DNA of 64,000 nt from Pteria penguin (GCA_035048485.1 CM068582.1:15666001-15730000); one strand, 5' to 3'. Positions 36,401-46,787 are shown, counted from the first letter of the stretch. Made by a program: numbers and translations. The notes: generated from the letters alone by a model not told the origin.

Positions 36401-39400
36401 GGGGTGTGTCATGACCTTGAACCAAAGTCATATCTACAAGTTCTAAGTCACGCTGCCAAAAAAAAGTGTCCCAAAAAAATGTCAAATATGCATCAAATAT
36501 TTGACTTTTGAATAGATCCATACACAATATATTTTTTCAAGATACCCTTCTTAACTACTAAACAAGAGCAATGCCAAGTGTGGCATACCCTTGCACAGCA
36601 AAACTGTTTAATCCTTACTTGAGAAACATCCTCTCTTATGACGTCGCATCATGCAAATCACAATGGCAGTCACAGCTACAATGAGGACCAAGAGGACGCA
36701 GATGACGATTACGATGACCCTGGTGTTGGATCCATTTGGAGATATCCTAGAAATGGTGGAAGGATAAAATATAAATCATCTTTTGCAATATAATTATTTC
36801 AAAGTGAGTATATATATCTATACAATTATATGTAATTAACTGATTGCTATGGATTTCCCTATGATAAAATGACAACGGTTGGACAAAGCACTATGACAAA
36901 GATAACATGAGTCTATGTCGCAGGTGAACTTAAAAACAGAAACTTTACAGACATGTACCATATTTTATCAAAATCTGTTAGGCGGTTAGAAAAAGAAGTG
37001 TAAAATGTAAAGGTTTATGGATGACAGATTGATGACGGACGTCAGACGACAAACAATGTGTCCATCAGAATATCTAACCTAAGCACAAGGCTTAAAAGAG
37101 CTAAAAATGAAACAAAAATGTATGAGTGTCAGTAAAGTGTCCAGAAATGTATTAAACATTTGATTCTGGAATGAAACGAAAAAGTTAACACTAATACTTT
37201 ATTAAAACTTCCATCTAGATCCCTCCGGTGCAATCAATTTGTTGATCTATGCAGTTTGTCTAAAGAATAATTTGTCAAAGGAAGGTACACTTCTGTGGCC
37301 TATGTGACCCTATCCTGCATCAATTCCTTAATGGTTCTCGCTGAAAATCATTAATACTTGTAGGGAACTTTGAGTACGTCACCCAAACTAAATTCATCAA
37401 AATCCATTGAATGGTTCTGAAGAAGAAGTTGAAAACATGAAAGTTTTCATACGATAATGGACTGACGGCACACTACAACAATGGCTAACTTAAACCTATG
37501 GCTCAGATGAGCTAAAAATGAAAACTAGAAATATAACATACTTCTCAGTAGATCCTTTCTTCATGAAGAAACATCCAGAATCTGTGAAGATAACAATATT
37601 ATTTATGTCTATGTCATCATTTACATCTAGCATCGAGTAAGGTAATTATATTTTAGCAGCAGCTTATAACAAAATTCCATACTATATATATCTTCAAAAG
37701 TGTGAAAATAAATAATTCCTACTATGATTGAAGAATATTTGAATAACTACTTCATATTATAATTCATAACAAATAAAAGTAAAGTGATAAAAAAAATAGA
37801 TATCACCCTGAAGATAGTTTAAACAAAGTAAAAGATTTAGTTGCAAACATGGGCAGACTGACAGACAAACAGATTAAAAGACAAACTGATAGATTTGCAG
37901 ACAGACTGACAGATAGATTAACAGAAAGACTGACAAACAGATTGATAGACAGATATCAGAGAAAGTCAGGTCCAAATAATTGAAGTGCATGGAAACACAT
38001 TGTTCCATGTAAGGTATTGTGGGGTAAATTGGATCATTAAAATGTACATAACATTTGGTGATCATCTATAGTTTCCCTTGCCTAAATGTAGTTGAGGACT
38101 TTAGCTTTAAAATTCATGCAAGATTTTCAAATGTTGGTAAATGTTAATGTCTGGAAATAGTTAAATTTAGAATTGTGTCAGTTGGGGTATATTCAGCTGG
38201 TCTTGGGGTAAATACAGCTACACGTTGGGGTACTGATCTAATGATCAAGATGTAAATTATATCTGAAAAGCAAAGAAAAAGATATTCTCTTGAATGACAA
38301 GATTGGTAGTGCTTCGTATCTGAATATTATGAGACTTAATTCAAACAATAAATGAAAACTAGAATAGAACTCTTTATGTCAATTTTTTAGAAAATTTTAT
38401 TACGTTGTATACACTGTATGAAACAAGATTTCCTTTATAGTTTATGTTTTTAAGAGTTTTCTGATCATTTTGTTTTCTTTTAATTCATGACCTACCGGCT
38501 GAAGTTATTTATGCTGACCATCTTATTAATACAAATAATAGTAATAGACTATATATAGCTATGAAGTAAAATGCAGCTGGATTTAACCAATGGCCAAATT
38601 TACTACACATCTATATCCTACTCCATTTAAAGGGTTGGTATACTGTAGCCTCATTATGAACTTGATGTCTACAGTCAGTCAATGTCGGTTGATGTCTCCA
38701 AGCCATATTAACAAGAGCAACGCCTAGCGTGGCATAATACGCCCGTCCCTTACTTTAGATGGGATCAATGTGAAAGTATGGTTTTATTACCCCCCAAATA
38801 TGGGTCATTTTGGTAATACTTATATGAAATACTGAAATCCAAAAAGGGGGATCCAAGTCCCATAACTCTGTAACAACAAAATGGAATTTGCTCAAAACTG
38901 ATCATGAAAAGTGGCTTACCCTACACTATTTAAGCAATCTGTAAAACTTTCATGAAAAACAACTGAGGTTTACTTGAGTTATCACGGTACATAGCATCTC
39001 CATAGCATCTTATCATAGTAACAAAGTTTTATTCACTTTGCATGATGTGACCTTGACCTCTGATCTATGACCTTGGGTCAAGGTCATGATACACCCTTGA
39101 GTCCTAAGTAACAATTCTGTGAAATATTATTGAAATCTATGCACATGAAAAGAAGTTATGGCCCGAACAAGGTTTTTATTACTTTACATGTTGTGACCTT
39201 GACCCTTGATCTATGACCTTGGATAAAGTGTAACAATTCTGTGAAATATTATTGAAATCCATGCACAGGGGAAGAAGTTATGGCCCGAACAAGGTTTTAC
39301 TAATTTTGCATGTTGTGACCTTGACCTTTGACCTTGGGCCAAAGTCATGACACACCTTTGGGTCCTAAGTAACAATTCTGTGAAATATTATTGAAATCCA

Positions 39401-42400
39401 TGTACAGGGCAAGAAATAATGGCCTGGACAAAGTTTTATTCATTTTGCATGTTGTGACTTTGACCTTTGACCTATGACCTTGGGTCAAAGTCATGACACA
39501 CCTTTGGGTACTAAGTAACAATTCTGTGAAATATTATTAAAATCCATGCAATGGGGAAGAAGTTACGGCCTGGACAAGGTTTTACTAATTTTGCATGTTG
39601 TGACCTTGACCTTTGATCTTCGGTCAAAGTCATGACACACCTTTGGGTCCTAAGTAACAATTCTGTGAAATATTATTGAAATCCATGCACAGGGCAAGAA
39701 GTAATGGCCTGGACAATGTTTTATTCATTTTGCTTGTTGTGACCTTGACCTTTGACCTTGGGTCAAAGTCATGACACACCTTTGGGTCCTAAGTAACGAT
39801 TCTGTGAAATATTATTGAAATCTATGCACAGGGGAAGAAGTAATATTTTGGATATGATTTTACTCACTTTTCATGTTGTGACCAGGATCTTTGACCTATG
39901 ACCTTGGGTCAATGTCAAGACACACCCTTGGGTCCTAAGTAACAATTCTGTGAAATATTATTGAAATCTATGTACAGGGGAAGAAGTTATGGCCTGGACA
40001 AGGTTTTACTCACTTTGCATGTTGTGACCAGGACCTTTGACCTATGACCTTGGTTTAAGGTCATGGCATACCCTTGGGTCCTAAGTAACAATTCTGTAAA
40101 ATATTATTGAAATGCATGCCCAGGGGAAGAAGTTATGGCCTGGACAAGGTTTTACTCACTTTGCATGCTGTGACCTTGACCTTTGACTTTAAGTCAAATC
40201 AAGATCCCCCTCAAGGGTAAAGGAGGAGATGTGAAGATAAGATGCCTGCATAAAAAATTGAAAATTTGATTGTAATAAACTTACATTAAAATTCTATTTT
40301 AGAAATCATATGGGTATGTTTAACTATGCCCTAAGAATTATGGAATGTAAATTAAGTTAATAAAACAAAAAAACCCAAAAACAAAAACAAAAAACCTTCA
40401 AAGACGGCATAACTGGATTGTAAAGTAAAACATCAGCCTACCTGTAGAATCTTATCCAGAAACTTGTCTCTTTAAATTTGTAGATATTTCCAGAAGTTTG
40501 AATTTGTTATCATTAATGGTATGCAAAAAATCAAGCTAAATGCAAAATCACACTGTGTTCAATGACGGATACAACTGAAGTCAAGGTCACCAAATTTTGT
40601 GTCAGATGAGAAGAACTTATCAATGTCTACAAACTGACCAAGTTTGAAGTTGGTATAATAAATGGTGTATAAAAAAATCAAGCTAAACGCAAAATCAGAC
40701 TGTGTTCAATGACACGTAAAAATTGAAGTCAAAGACACCAAATTTTGTGTCAGTCAAAAAGAACTCATCAATGTCTCTCAACTGACTAAGTTTGAAGATG
40801 GTATCACTAACGGTACACAAGAGATCAAGCTAAATGCAAAACTAAAGTGGGTTCAATTAAGTACAAAATTGAGGTCAAGGTTACCATTGCAAGAGATCAA
40901 GCTAAATGCAAAATCACCGTGTTCACTGAAGCAGCTCCAGGTCACCAACTTTTGCATCAGTCGGAAATAATTCATCAATGGCTAAAAACCACCAAGTTTG
41001 ACTTAAGTATCACTGTTGAGTGACAGACAGACGGACTTCGCCAATTTATACACTGGACTGGATTTGCATAGCAAATTCGAAGCAAAGTCACTAGGTCATA
41101 AGTCATGGTATAATTTGTAAGCTCTGGTCATAATGAATCTATGCCTGAAGTATCATGTTTATGCTCCTCTTAGATGCTGAGATTTGTTTTCAACCAGAAA
41201 CTTAACCATTTTGCTGCAACCAGAAACTTTTAACCAAAATATTGACAGACAGATAGACGAACAGTCAGACATTTCCAATCTATAAACTGGAATTGCCTTG
41301 CAATCTGGCCAAAAATTATGAATATCTGAACATAGATTTGATCAATGATCAATAAAAATATTCAAAATTGTTATGTTAGCGTTATAATGGAACAAAACAA
41401 AACATTGCTGTGTAAATCAGGATTCGTCAATACAAATTCACTACATCTAATCTCATGAAACAAAGAAATGTGGTTGTTATATCCATAGTTAAATGTAAAA
41501 GCACTTGCTTGATCTAGAGGTGAAAATATCAAAAGAAATGGGTGCAGATTTCATGAATATCAGAAGATATAAATGACAATCAATTCAATATTAATGTAGT
41601 TTTCATTCACATGTATATGCAAATTTGATATTATTTCAACAAGACACATCTACACATCCGTTACCTGTTCAATGATATTTATTTTTTTGTGAAAATTTAG
41701 ATAAAAACGAAAAATATAGTATATGCTACTTTACATTTACGTTAGATATATTATCCTATATTGAGTAAATATTATCTTATATTATGTTACAGGTTCATTT
41801 TTGTTTAGGAACACAGTTTACGATTTCGAAATACAAATCTAATCTATTTGACTGTAAATAAAAGAAAGTTTCTCTCGCCATTCATTAATTTTTATGAGTA
41901 TAGAATTAAAAACGTCGTATCTGCCACTAACGACCTTTCATATCTTAGAAGTGTAGATGCGACAAAACGTTATTATTCTGTTACCATGGTTACAGAAGAA
42001 ACTCAGATTACATTTTGTGACAGCAGATGCAAATAAAGTTACATTATTTAATTCCATCAAAAAGTGATTTTGGTCGTATCTGCCACTTACGACCTTTCAA
42101 TTCTACAGCGACAAATGGTAACTTAAGGTGTTGCTGAATTTGAAGAGGAATTAAGTGAATGTATCCAAAAATTTCCTTAACTCCCCCCTTAAAACTGCCC
42201 CTCTAATTTTCTACTCAATTTCATTAAAGAGACAAAACTCTTGTAAGATAATGCTGATAATGAAATTTAACTTGGTTCATGAAACACCTTTGTGACCTTT
42301 GCAACAATTCTGTGAAATATTATTCAAATCAATGCAATCAGTAGAAGGTTAAGGCCCAGACAAGGATTTACCATACATAAGCACTGTGATCTTCACCTTG

Positions 42401-45400
42401 CAGATATGACCTTGGTTCAAGGTCATGACACACCTTTGTGTCTATGGCAACAATCTTGTACAATATTATTCGAATCCATGCAGGCATTATAAGGACAATG
42501 ATTTAACTTACATAAGCATTGTGGCCTTGACCTTACAGATATGACCTTGGTTCAAGGTCATGACATACCCTATGGCATGGTTAAAAATTCTGTGAAATAT
42601 TATTCAAATCTATGGCAAGGGGAAAGTTATGGCTTGGACAAGGAATTACCCATTAATGCATTGTGACCTTGACCTTCATCATACCTTGGGTCCTGGGCAA
42701 AACTTCTGTGAAAATGTTTTATGTATCTATGTAAGGTATAAGAAATTATGGCCTAGACAAAGATTTACCCATCATATACATTGAGACCTGGACTGTGCAG
42801 ATATCACCTTGGATCGAAGTTATGACACATGCTTAGGTCCTGGACAACAATTCTCTGAAATATTCAAATCCATGCAAGGGGTAAAACATTATGGCCTGGA
42901 CAAAGATTTACCCACCATACGCATTGTGACATTGACCTTGCAGACATGACCTTTGTTCAAGGTCATGACACATGGGCAACAATTTCTGTGTATTATAATG
43001 CATATCTGTGTAAAAAAGAAAAAAGAAGACATGTGACAAAGTTGTATGACACAAATCACCAAAGACATAAACATTGTGACCTTGACCTTAAAGATATGAC
43101 ATTGAAAATGAATAGGGTTAGTCCTGTAATAAGAAACTAGAACTGTCCTAATGGGACAAATACCCCCAACCGACAGACAAGTCTTGCAACAAGGAATACA
43201 CATGTGTAGTATGAAGTCCCCAACTCTTTTGTTTCAAAAGTTATGGCTAAAGTTAAAGTTTTTCAAAAGTAGGTCATACGTCAAGGTCATGGGGATAAAA
43301 TATTTTGGTACCCATCAAAAAGGTCTTGCCACAAAGAAAACACATGTGTAGAGTGAAGACCCCATCTCGTTTGATTCGAATGTTAAAGTTTTTCAAAAGT
43401 AGGTCAACTGTCAAGGTCAAGGTCATGGGGTTAAAAATTTTGGTACCGACAGAAAGGTCTTGGCACAAGGAATACACAAGTGTAGTATGAAGGCTCCATC
43501 TCTTTTAGGTCAAAAGTTATGGCCAAGGTTAAAGTTTTCTGGACAGACAGACGGACAGAAAGACAGCCAGACAGACAAGGTGATTCCAATATACCCCCAT
43601 AAACTTCATTTGCGAAGTTTAAAAATTCTGGCATAAACAGTTTGGTCTGTATCTTGTTTACAAGTTGCTTTCTCAAAAATTTGCTATTTTTGTCCAAAAC
43701 AATGACCTTGACCTTTGACCTTGATATTGAAAATCAATAGAATTTGTCCTCATGTAATAAGAAATAAGTGTACAAAATTTAATAGTCCTCACCTAAATGG
43801 TATAGTCTGCATCTTGTTAACAAGGTACCGACAGACCCACAACACCATACTATAATATGTCTACTATGGGTGTATAAAAATTGCAAAAAAATACAGGATA
43901 ATAGGGAGAGTAGGCAGGTCTTTAGATATAGAAATTATGTGGGTAAAATTGCTTATTTTCAAAAACAACACATAAAATAAAAATGTCATAATGAAGTCAG
44001 AACCTGTGATTACTCATAATAGCAAGTACATCATAAAAGCAAAAACTCTGATATCAACAACACTATAATAATAATCTCACGTTTGTAGTACAGATGTGAT
44101 AGGTACTGATCCTTTGGGCATCCCTTCGTCATCTTTACATCACATCTGAATGGTTGAATAATATCATGCACTGAATATATGGCAGGGCACCTATCTGTAA
44201 ATACATTGTACCATGAAAAAAATTAAACATATCTATATATGGCTATTGCTTTTTCAAAGGTAATATAAGATTAGAATGAAAAAAGATAAAAACAAAAATA
44301 TCAGTTCAACAGATATATACTTCCTGAACTGCATCAAATTAATGACAATTTGTCTGTAGAGTTATCATTAAATGTTAGTAAATTTCTGAATTAAGGCCTT
44401 ACCATATATTCAAGGTTATGACCTTGAGTGAGTTTTGTCTAAAGTCCCTGGTAAAGGAATTATGTGAGAAATATGAAAAAATCTTATTCAGACCATTCTT
44501 AATATTTTAGGATATGTACTAAGTGAACTTCACCTTCAAGAAATTACTTTACTTTTGTCCAAAAGTCCCTGTCCCAAGAAATATTTCTTTGAAATATAAA
44601 ATTCTGATTAATGGTTTAAGGGATGTGAGACCTTTTGCAATATTTTAGAGATGTGCTGAGTGACCTTGATATTCCAGAAATGATCTTCAGTGATCTTTGT
44701 CTGAAAGTCCTTGTCCCAAGGAATATTTATGAGATTCTGATGAATGGTTTATGAGATATGGGGCCTTTTCCAATATTTTGGAGATTTGTGCTGAGTGACA
44801 TTGACCTTTCAAAAAAGATCTAAGAGTGACTTTGTCCAGAAGTCCCTGTGTGTAAAATATAAAAAAAATTCTGAAGAATGGTGTAAGAAATATGAGGCCT
44901 AATTTTTGATACCCCACTCCTATGACCTTGACCTTTGACCTTTTGACCCCAGAAACAATAGGGCACATCATCCACTCATGGTGAGTAAGTGTATGAAGTT
45001 TAATTCAAATAGCACTAAATGTGTTGGACATGGTCTTGAAACCAATGTTTTATTTTCAACTCCTATGACCTTGACTTTTGACGTTTTGACCCCAGAAATA
45101 ATAGGGCACATCTTCCACTTATGTTGAATAAGTGTTTGAAGTTTCATTGCAAAAGCACTAAACATTTTGGACTTATGGTCCCAAAACAAATTTTTGATAC
45201 CCCACTCCTATGAGCTTGACCTTTGAACCCCAGAAACAGTATGGCACATTTTCCATTCATGGTGAGCAAGTGTACGAAGTTTCATTCAAATAGCACTAAA
45301 TGTGTTGGACTTATGGTCTTGAAACCAATTTTCCATATTCCACTTCTATGACCTTGACTTTTGACTCCAAAAATAATAGGGCACATCTTCCACTCATGTT

Positions 45401-46022
45401 GAATAAGTGTATGAAGTTTCATTGCAAAAGCACTAAATATATTGGACTTATGGTCCAGAAGCAAATTTTTGATACCCCACTCCTATGACCTTGACCTTTG
45501 AACCCCAGAAACAGTAGGGCACATCTTCCACTCATGGTGAGTAAGTGTGTGAGGTTTCATTGCAATAGCACTTAACATATTGGACTTATGGTCCGGAAAT
45601 CAAATTGTTGACGGATGCCAACCCACCCGCCCGCCTGTCCACCTCACATCAAATTAGGAGCCGAGTTTTGCAACTCGACTAATAATTAGCTTTATCATCA
45701 TGCTTCAGCTACAACTAGGAAAATAAACATGGTATTACTTACCTGGTTCTATCCACACCCAGGGGCCACAAAACTGAATATAATTCCTCCTGTCTGGATA
45801 GTCAGGTAGGCAGTGATACAATATACCAGCACTGGCATTACATGATAAACCATTTATTGGTAAACTGAAATTAGGTTCAGTTTTGTTGTATTGCTTATAA
45901 ATGTCCTCACAAGTTTTGCCAAATAATGGTCGCTTCTGTGTTATCTTATGTTGTCCTAATACTATAACATGCAAACAGACAAACACCCAAACAGAGGCAA
46001 TTTTTGTATTTATTCCTTTCAT
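30412..46022 (-). CDS. Gene A: type I membrane protein with eight-cysteine ectodomain and degenerate nSTAND3-like cytoplasmic domain
   Basis: The model joins seven minus-strand exons: 46022-45743, 44194-44081, 37581-37542, 36746-36619, 33425-33381, 32247-31681 and 30431-30412. All junctions are GT-AG and all phases agree, giving 397 residues. Residues 1-23 form a signal peptide; 24-154 carry eight cysteines and N-glycosylation motifs NKT, NAS and NGS. About 155-178 is a transmembrane helix followed by MRRHKR. The cytoplasmic part has the P-loop-like GKSGTGMT (228-235), with Met for the Walker lysine. CTIDLSGEFELNAAEK and GYECKHYGF...FFK resemble the later part of nSTAND3 domains. No Walker B acid pair is visible. 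STAND families act as nucleotide-dependent switches, often in immunity and cell death. I infer a receptor or decoy whose cytoplasmic domain may not hydrolyse ATP. The ligand is unknown. Confidence 0.8.
30443..31560. other. Gene A last intron or 3' region, with a short hairpin-tailed repeat
   Basis: About 30870-31073 ends with GACAGACAGCTGGACAGACA, then the hairpin TCTCCTTTTGGGGAG and CATAAAAA, the same tail layout as the other element families. The rest shows no gene. Confidence 0.5.
31580..32247 (-). CDS. Gene A exon 6 (nSTAND3-like domain)
   Basis: The acceptor is ATATCTATCAG. The coding part runs at least to 31681, where TTTAAAG is followed by donor GTAATT. If not spliced there, the frame reads on to a stop at 31580. 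It encodes ERFRHVRAINAAAEHLREHK, then EVVITGKSGTGMTTVIQHLE, AYFVYISPNWL, SVVAIKATENFL, CTIDLSGEFELNAAEKLQF, EAVGYECKHYGFHRLIERLF and CNISQFFK. In nSTAND3 domains the P-loop is GxxGxGKT/S, Walker B is a hydrophobic run ending DD, and the end is GFPL...FF. Here the lysine is Met and the DD position reads FVYIS. Confidence 0.85.
32480..33110 (+). mobile_element. Tandem-core repeat inside gene A intron 5
   Basis: About four units of 130-150 bp share TTTCATCAAAATC, GTATTTTGCATAGAAAAA, AAGGGCCATAACTCTTGTAA and TTCCCCTT. It ends with GAGAGACGGCAAG and GCATAGCATAATATGTC. It lies between exons 6 and 5 of gene A, in the opposite orientation to the gene. Confidence 0.65.
33381..33425 (-). CDS. Gene A exon 5 (juxtamembrane linker)
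   Basis: A 45-bp exon with acceptor ATATTTCAG and donor GTATGT. It encodes TAGTGEQNELLIPR and links the helix to the nSTAND-like exon. The phase matches on both sides. Short length makes it less certain than the larger exons. Confidence 0.7.
33608..34947 (+). mobile_element. 2.5-kb GGCCCA element, copy 4 (5' half only)
   Basis: It starts AACAAGAGGCCCAAGTGGGCC like the full copies and follows them closely to about 34940, including both B-box modules (near 34022 and 34860) and a C-run/T-run. It then breaks off, and the 3' hairpin is absent. It lies in gene A intron 4. Confidence 0.9.
35154..35580 (+). mobile_element. Hairpin-ended element (family H)
   Basis: It starts AACAAGAGAAACACCAAGT with ATGGCATCCC. 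The core has two copies of TTTGACCTTTTGAACCC-like strings. The 3' end has TATCCCCC and its partner GGGGGTA around a short loop, then ATAAAAA. Confidence 0.65.
35683..36440 (-). mobile_element. Tandem-core repeat, reverse orientation
   Basis: The plus-strand left end has TATACCCCCCC paired with GGCGGGGTATA, followed by GTCTGCCTGTCTGTCC, the complement of the GGACAGACAGGCAGAC tail. The core has about five units with GTCATATCTACAAG, TCAAGGTCACAGTG and TTTTACACAATTGTTGTCC. It resembles the repeat at 8776-9305 read in reverse. Confidence 0.7.
36562..36604 (+). mobile_element. Isolated 5' end of a family H-like element next to a splice donor
   Basis: AACAAGAGCAATGCCAAGTG, continuing TGGCATACCCTTGCACAGCA, matches the start of the element at 35154. 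GCCAAGTGTGGC is a small hairpin. It ends about nine bases before the donor consensus of gene A exon 4. Confidence 0.55.
36619..36746 (-). CDS. Gene A exon 4 (transmembrane segment)
   Basis: A 128-bp exon with acceptor ATTTCTAG and donor GTAAGG. It encodes ISPNGSNTR, then a hydrophobic run of 24 residues starting VIVIVICVLLVLIVAVTAIV, then MMRRHKRGCFS. The basic residues after the helix fit a stop-transfer signal, so the C-terminal part should be cytoplasmic. The G-S-N site before the helix is a glycosylation motif. Confidence 0.85.
36900..37515 (+). mobile_element. Old diverged 3' ends of the GGCCCA element family
   Basis: Two blocks repeat the 3' layout. The first has AAAAGAAGTGTAAAATG, GATGACGGACGTCAGACGAC and AAGAGCTAAAAATG. 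The second has TTTGTCAAAGGAAGGTACAC, CTTGTAGGGAACTTTGAGTA and GGCTCAGATGAGCTAAAAAT. Both are in gene A intron 3. Confidence 0.6.
37542..37581 (-). CDS. Gene A exon 3 (cysteine 8)
   Basis: A 40-bp micro-exon with acceptor TCTTCACAG and donor GTATGT. It encodes SGCFFMKKGSTE and supplies the eighth cysteine. Gene C has a candidate exon 3 of the same length and phase (63009-63048), which supports both. Confidence 0.75.
37855..37960. repeat. Degenerate GACA/GATA-type tetranucleotide tract
   Basis: A stretch of imperfect CAGACTGACAGA / GACAGATAGATTAACAGA units in gene A intron 2. Confidence 0.7.
37965..38705. other. Intronic, nothing recognised
   Basis: AT-rich part of gene A intron 2 without a visible exon or repeat family. 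Confidence 0.4.
38710..40255 (+). mobile_element. Hairpin-ended element (family B), copy 4, with eight core units
   Basis: It starts AACAAGAGCAACGCCTAGCG then TGGCATAATACGCCC. Eight units of about 120-153 bp follow from about 39040. Each has TGTGACCTTGACCTTTGACC, GGTCAAAGTCATGACACACC, TTTGGGTCCTAAGTAACAAT and TGTGAAATATTATTGAAATC. It ends with GAAGATAAGATGCCTGCATA and an A-run. It lies in gene A intron 2. Confidence 0.85.
40390..41320 (+). mobile_element. Hairpin-tailed repeats (family C), copies 3 and 4
   Basis: About four units contain ATCAAGCTAAATGCAAAATC, TTCAATGA, CAAGGTCACCAAATTTTGTG and CAACTGACTAAGTTTGAAG. A first tail at 41015-41090 has GACAGACAGACGGACTTCGC. A second at 41240-41315 has GACAGACAGATAGACGAACAG and a decayed hairpin CTGGAATTGCCTTGCAATCTGG. 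They lie in gene A intron 2. Confidence 0.7.
41914..42099. repeat. Two direct copies of a GTCGTA...TACGAC hairpin motif
   Basis: GTCGTATCTGCCACTAACGA at 41914 and GTCGTATCTGCCACTTACGA at 42073 are each followed by CCTTTCA, 159 bases apart. The second can pair GTCGTA with TACGAC around TCTGCCACT; in the first the pairing is one base poorer. Confidence 0.75.
42290..43130 (+). mobile_element. Family B-like tandem core without clear ends
   Basis: About five units of about 130 bp share CAACAATTCTGTGAAATATT, ATTCAAATCCATGCAAGG, AGATATGACCTTGGTTCAAG and GTCATGACACACC. It lies in gene A intron 2. The frames in this stretch are repeat-derived. Confidence 0.7.
43133..43622 (+). mobile_element. Hairpin-ended element (family D)
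   Basis: It starts AACTAGAACTGTCCTAATGG with a GTCC-TAAT-GGGAC hairpin. Three units contain CTTGCAACAAGGAATACACA, TGTGTAGTATGAAG, AAAGTTTTTCAAAAGTAGGT and CGTCAAGGTCATGGGG. It ends with GGACAGACAGACGGACAG, then the hairpin AAACTTCATTTGCGAAGTTT. Confidence 0.75.
43623..43875 (+). mobile_element. Family B 3' end
   Basis: It contains TGACCTTGACCTTTGACCTT, AAATTTAATAGTCC, CCGACAGACCCACAACACCA and TATAATATGTCTACTATGGG, then TGTATAAAAA. This is the 3' part of the family B layout. Confidence 0.6.
44081..44194 (-). CDS. Gene A exon 2 (cysteines 5-7)
   Basis: This exon is 114 bp, with acceptor TTTACAG and donor GTGAGA, starting and ending in phase 1. It encodes RCPAIYSV, then PFRCDVKMTKGCPKDQYLSH and LYYK. 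The matching exon of copy B (9494-9607) has the same length and 24 of 37 full codons identical in product. Gene C exon 2 has the same cysteine pattern. Confidence 0.85.
44395..45692 (+). mobile_element. Hairpin-tailed element (family J) with five core units
   Basis: From about 44910, five units of about 140 bp repeat CCCCACTCCTATGACCTTGA, CCTTTTGACCCCAGAAA, AATAGGGCACATCTTCCACT and AGCACTAAATGTGTTGGACT. It ends with CCCACCCGCCCGCCTGTCC and the hairpin GAGTTTTGCAACTC before ACTAATAATT. It lies in gene A intron 1. The open frames here are repeat-derived. Confidence 0.75.
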
Positions 46023-46119
46023 CGTCCAGTTCGTTTTTACCAAATGAATACTGACGTTGTGATATAAGATAAAAAATTCATATACTGCCAGAACCTGATA
46101 CTTGTATCAAACGATTCAT
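45743..46119 (-). CDS. Gene A exon 1 (signal peptide, cysteines 1-4)
   Basis: The ATG is at 46022; the open frame continues upstream only with non-ATG codons. A strong acceptor (a T-run then ATTTCAG) at 46120 suggests a further upstream 5' untranslated exon and puts 46119-46023 in the 5' UTR. An ATG at the very start of this exon gives a 13-codon upstream ORF. MKGINTKIASVWVFVCLHVI starts the signal peptide, with likely cleavage after VLG-23. The mature part has CEDIY, then PINGLSCN, HCLPD and QFCGPW, ending EP before donor GTAAGT (phase 1). Confidence 0.8.
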
Positions 46120-46124
46120 CTGAA

Positions 46125-46780
46125 ATAAAAAAAAAAAACACTTCAGCTGCAAAGCCACTTATGTAAATATGTCATAATGGTCTAAATAAAACATTATCAA
46201 TATATAAACATCACAAAGAAAAGCTACAAATCAAAACATTAGGCTAATATCAATAGTTTGTAAATTTCCAAATTTCTTGAAAAAATTTTAAAAAAGGACA
46301 ACTTCAGAAAAGTTTTCAGTTATCTGCTTTATTTTCAGCATTTTCACTTGGTAAAAATGCCTTAACTTTAGTTAAAAATTCACACTTTTCAAACTCAAAA
46401 CTAAACCATTCAAAGAACATAAAAACTAAGGTAAGACATGTTCAGAACATGTGATTGAATAATAAGTTGTCAGCCATCACTTAATTTCAGGATAGCATAG
46501 ATCTTTCTACAAAGGGCAAAAATAGCACTTAAAAGGCAATATCACTTCTTCCCAAAGGTGCCACAGTCACCTAATGCTCACCTGTATGAAAGGCTTTAGT
46601 TCAAAGAGTTTTCATGCATGTACATACATGTTTCTGTTTCTTATTTTCAAGTGCTCATTTGGCTTAATTAATTAAGGTTGCATACAGATCGACACAACAA
46701 AAATGTTACCATTCATCATGTTCATATATATACAGTGAAAACTGTAAAACCAGACAGATGTTTTGTCGGCTTTAGACAGA
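46125..46780. other. Upstream region of gene A
   Basis: It should contain the 5' untranslated exon and promoter of gene A if these are close. No TATA-type element or exon could be assigned. Confidence 0.35.
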
Positions 46781-46787
46781 AATTACA

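Noticed and set aside
35916..36511. Open frame of 158 codons in gene A intron 4
   Set aside because: It covers the reversed tandem-core element; similar translations occur in every unit.
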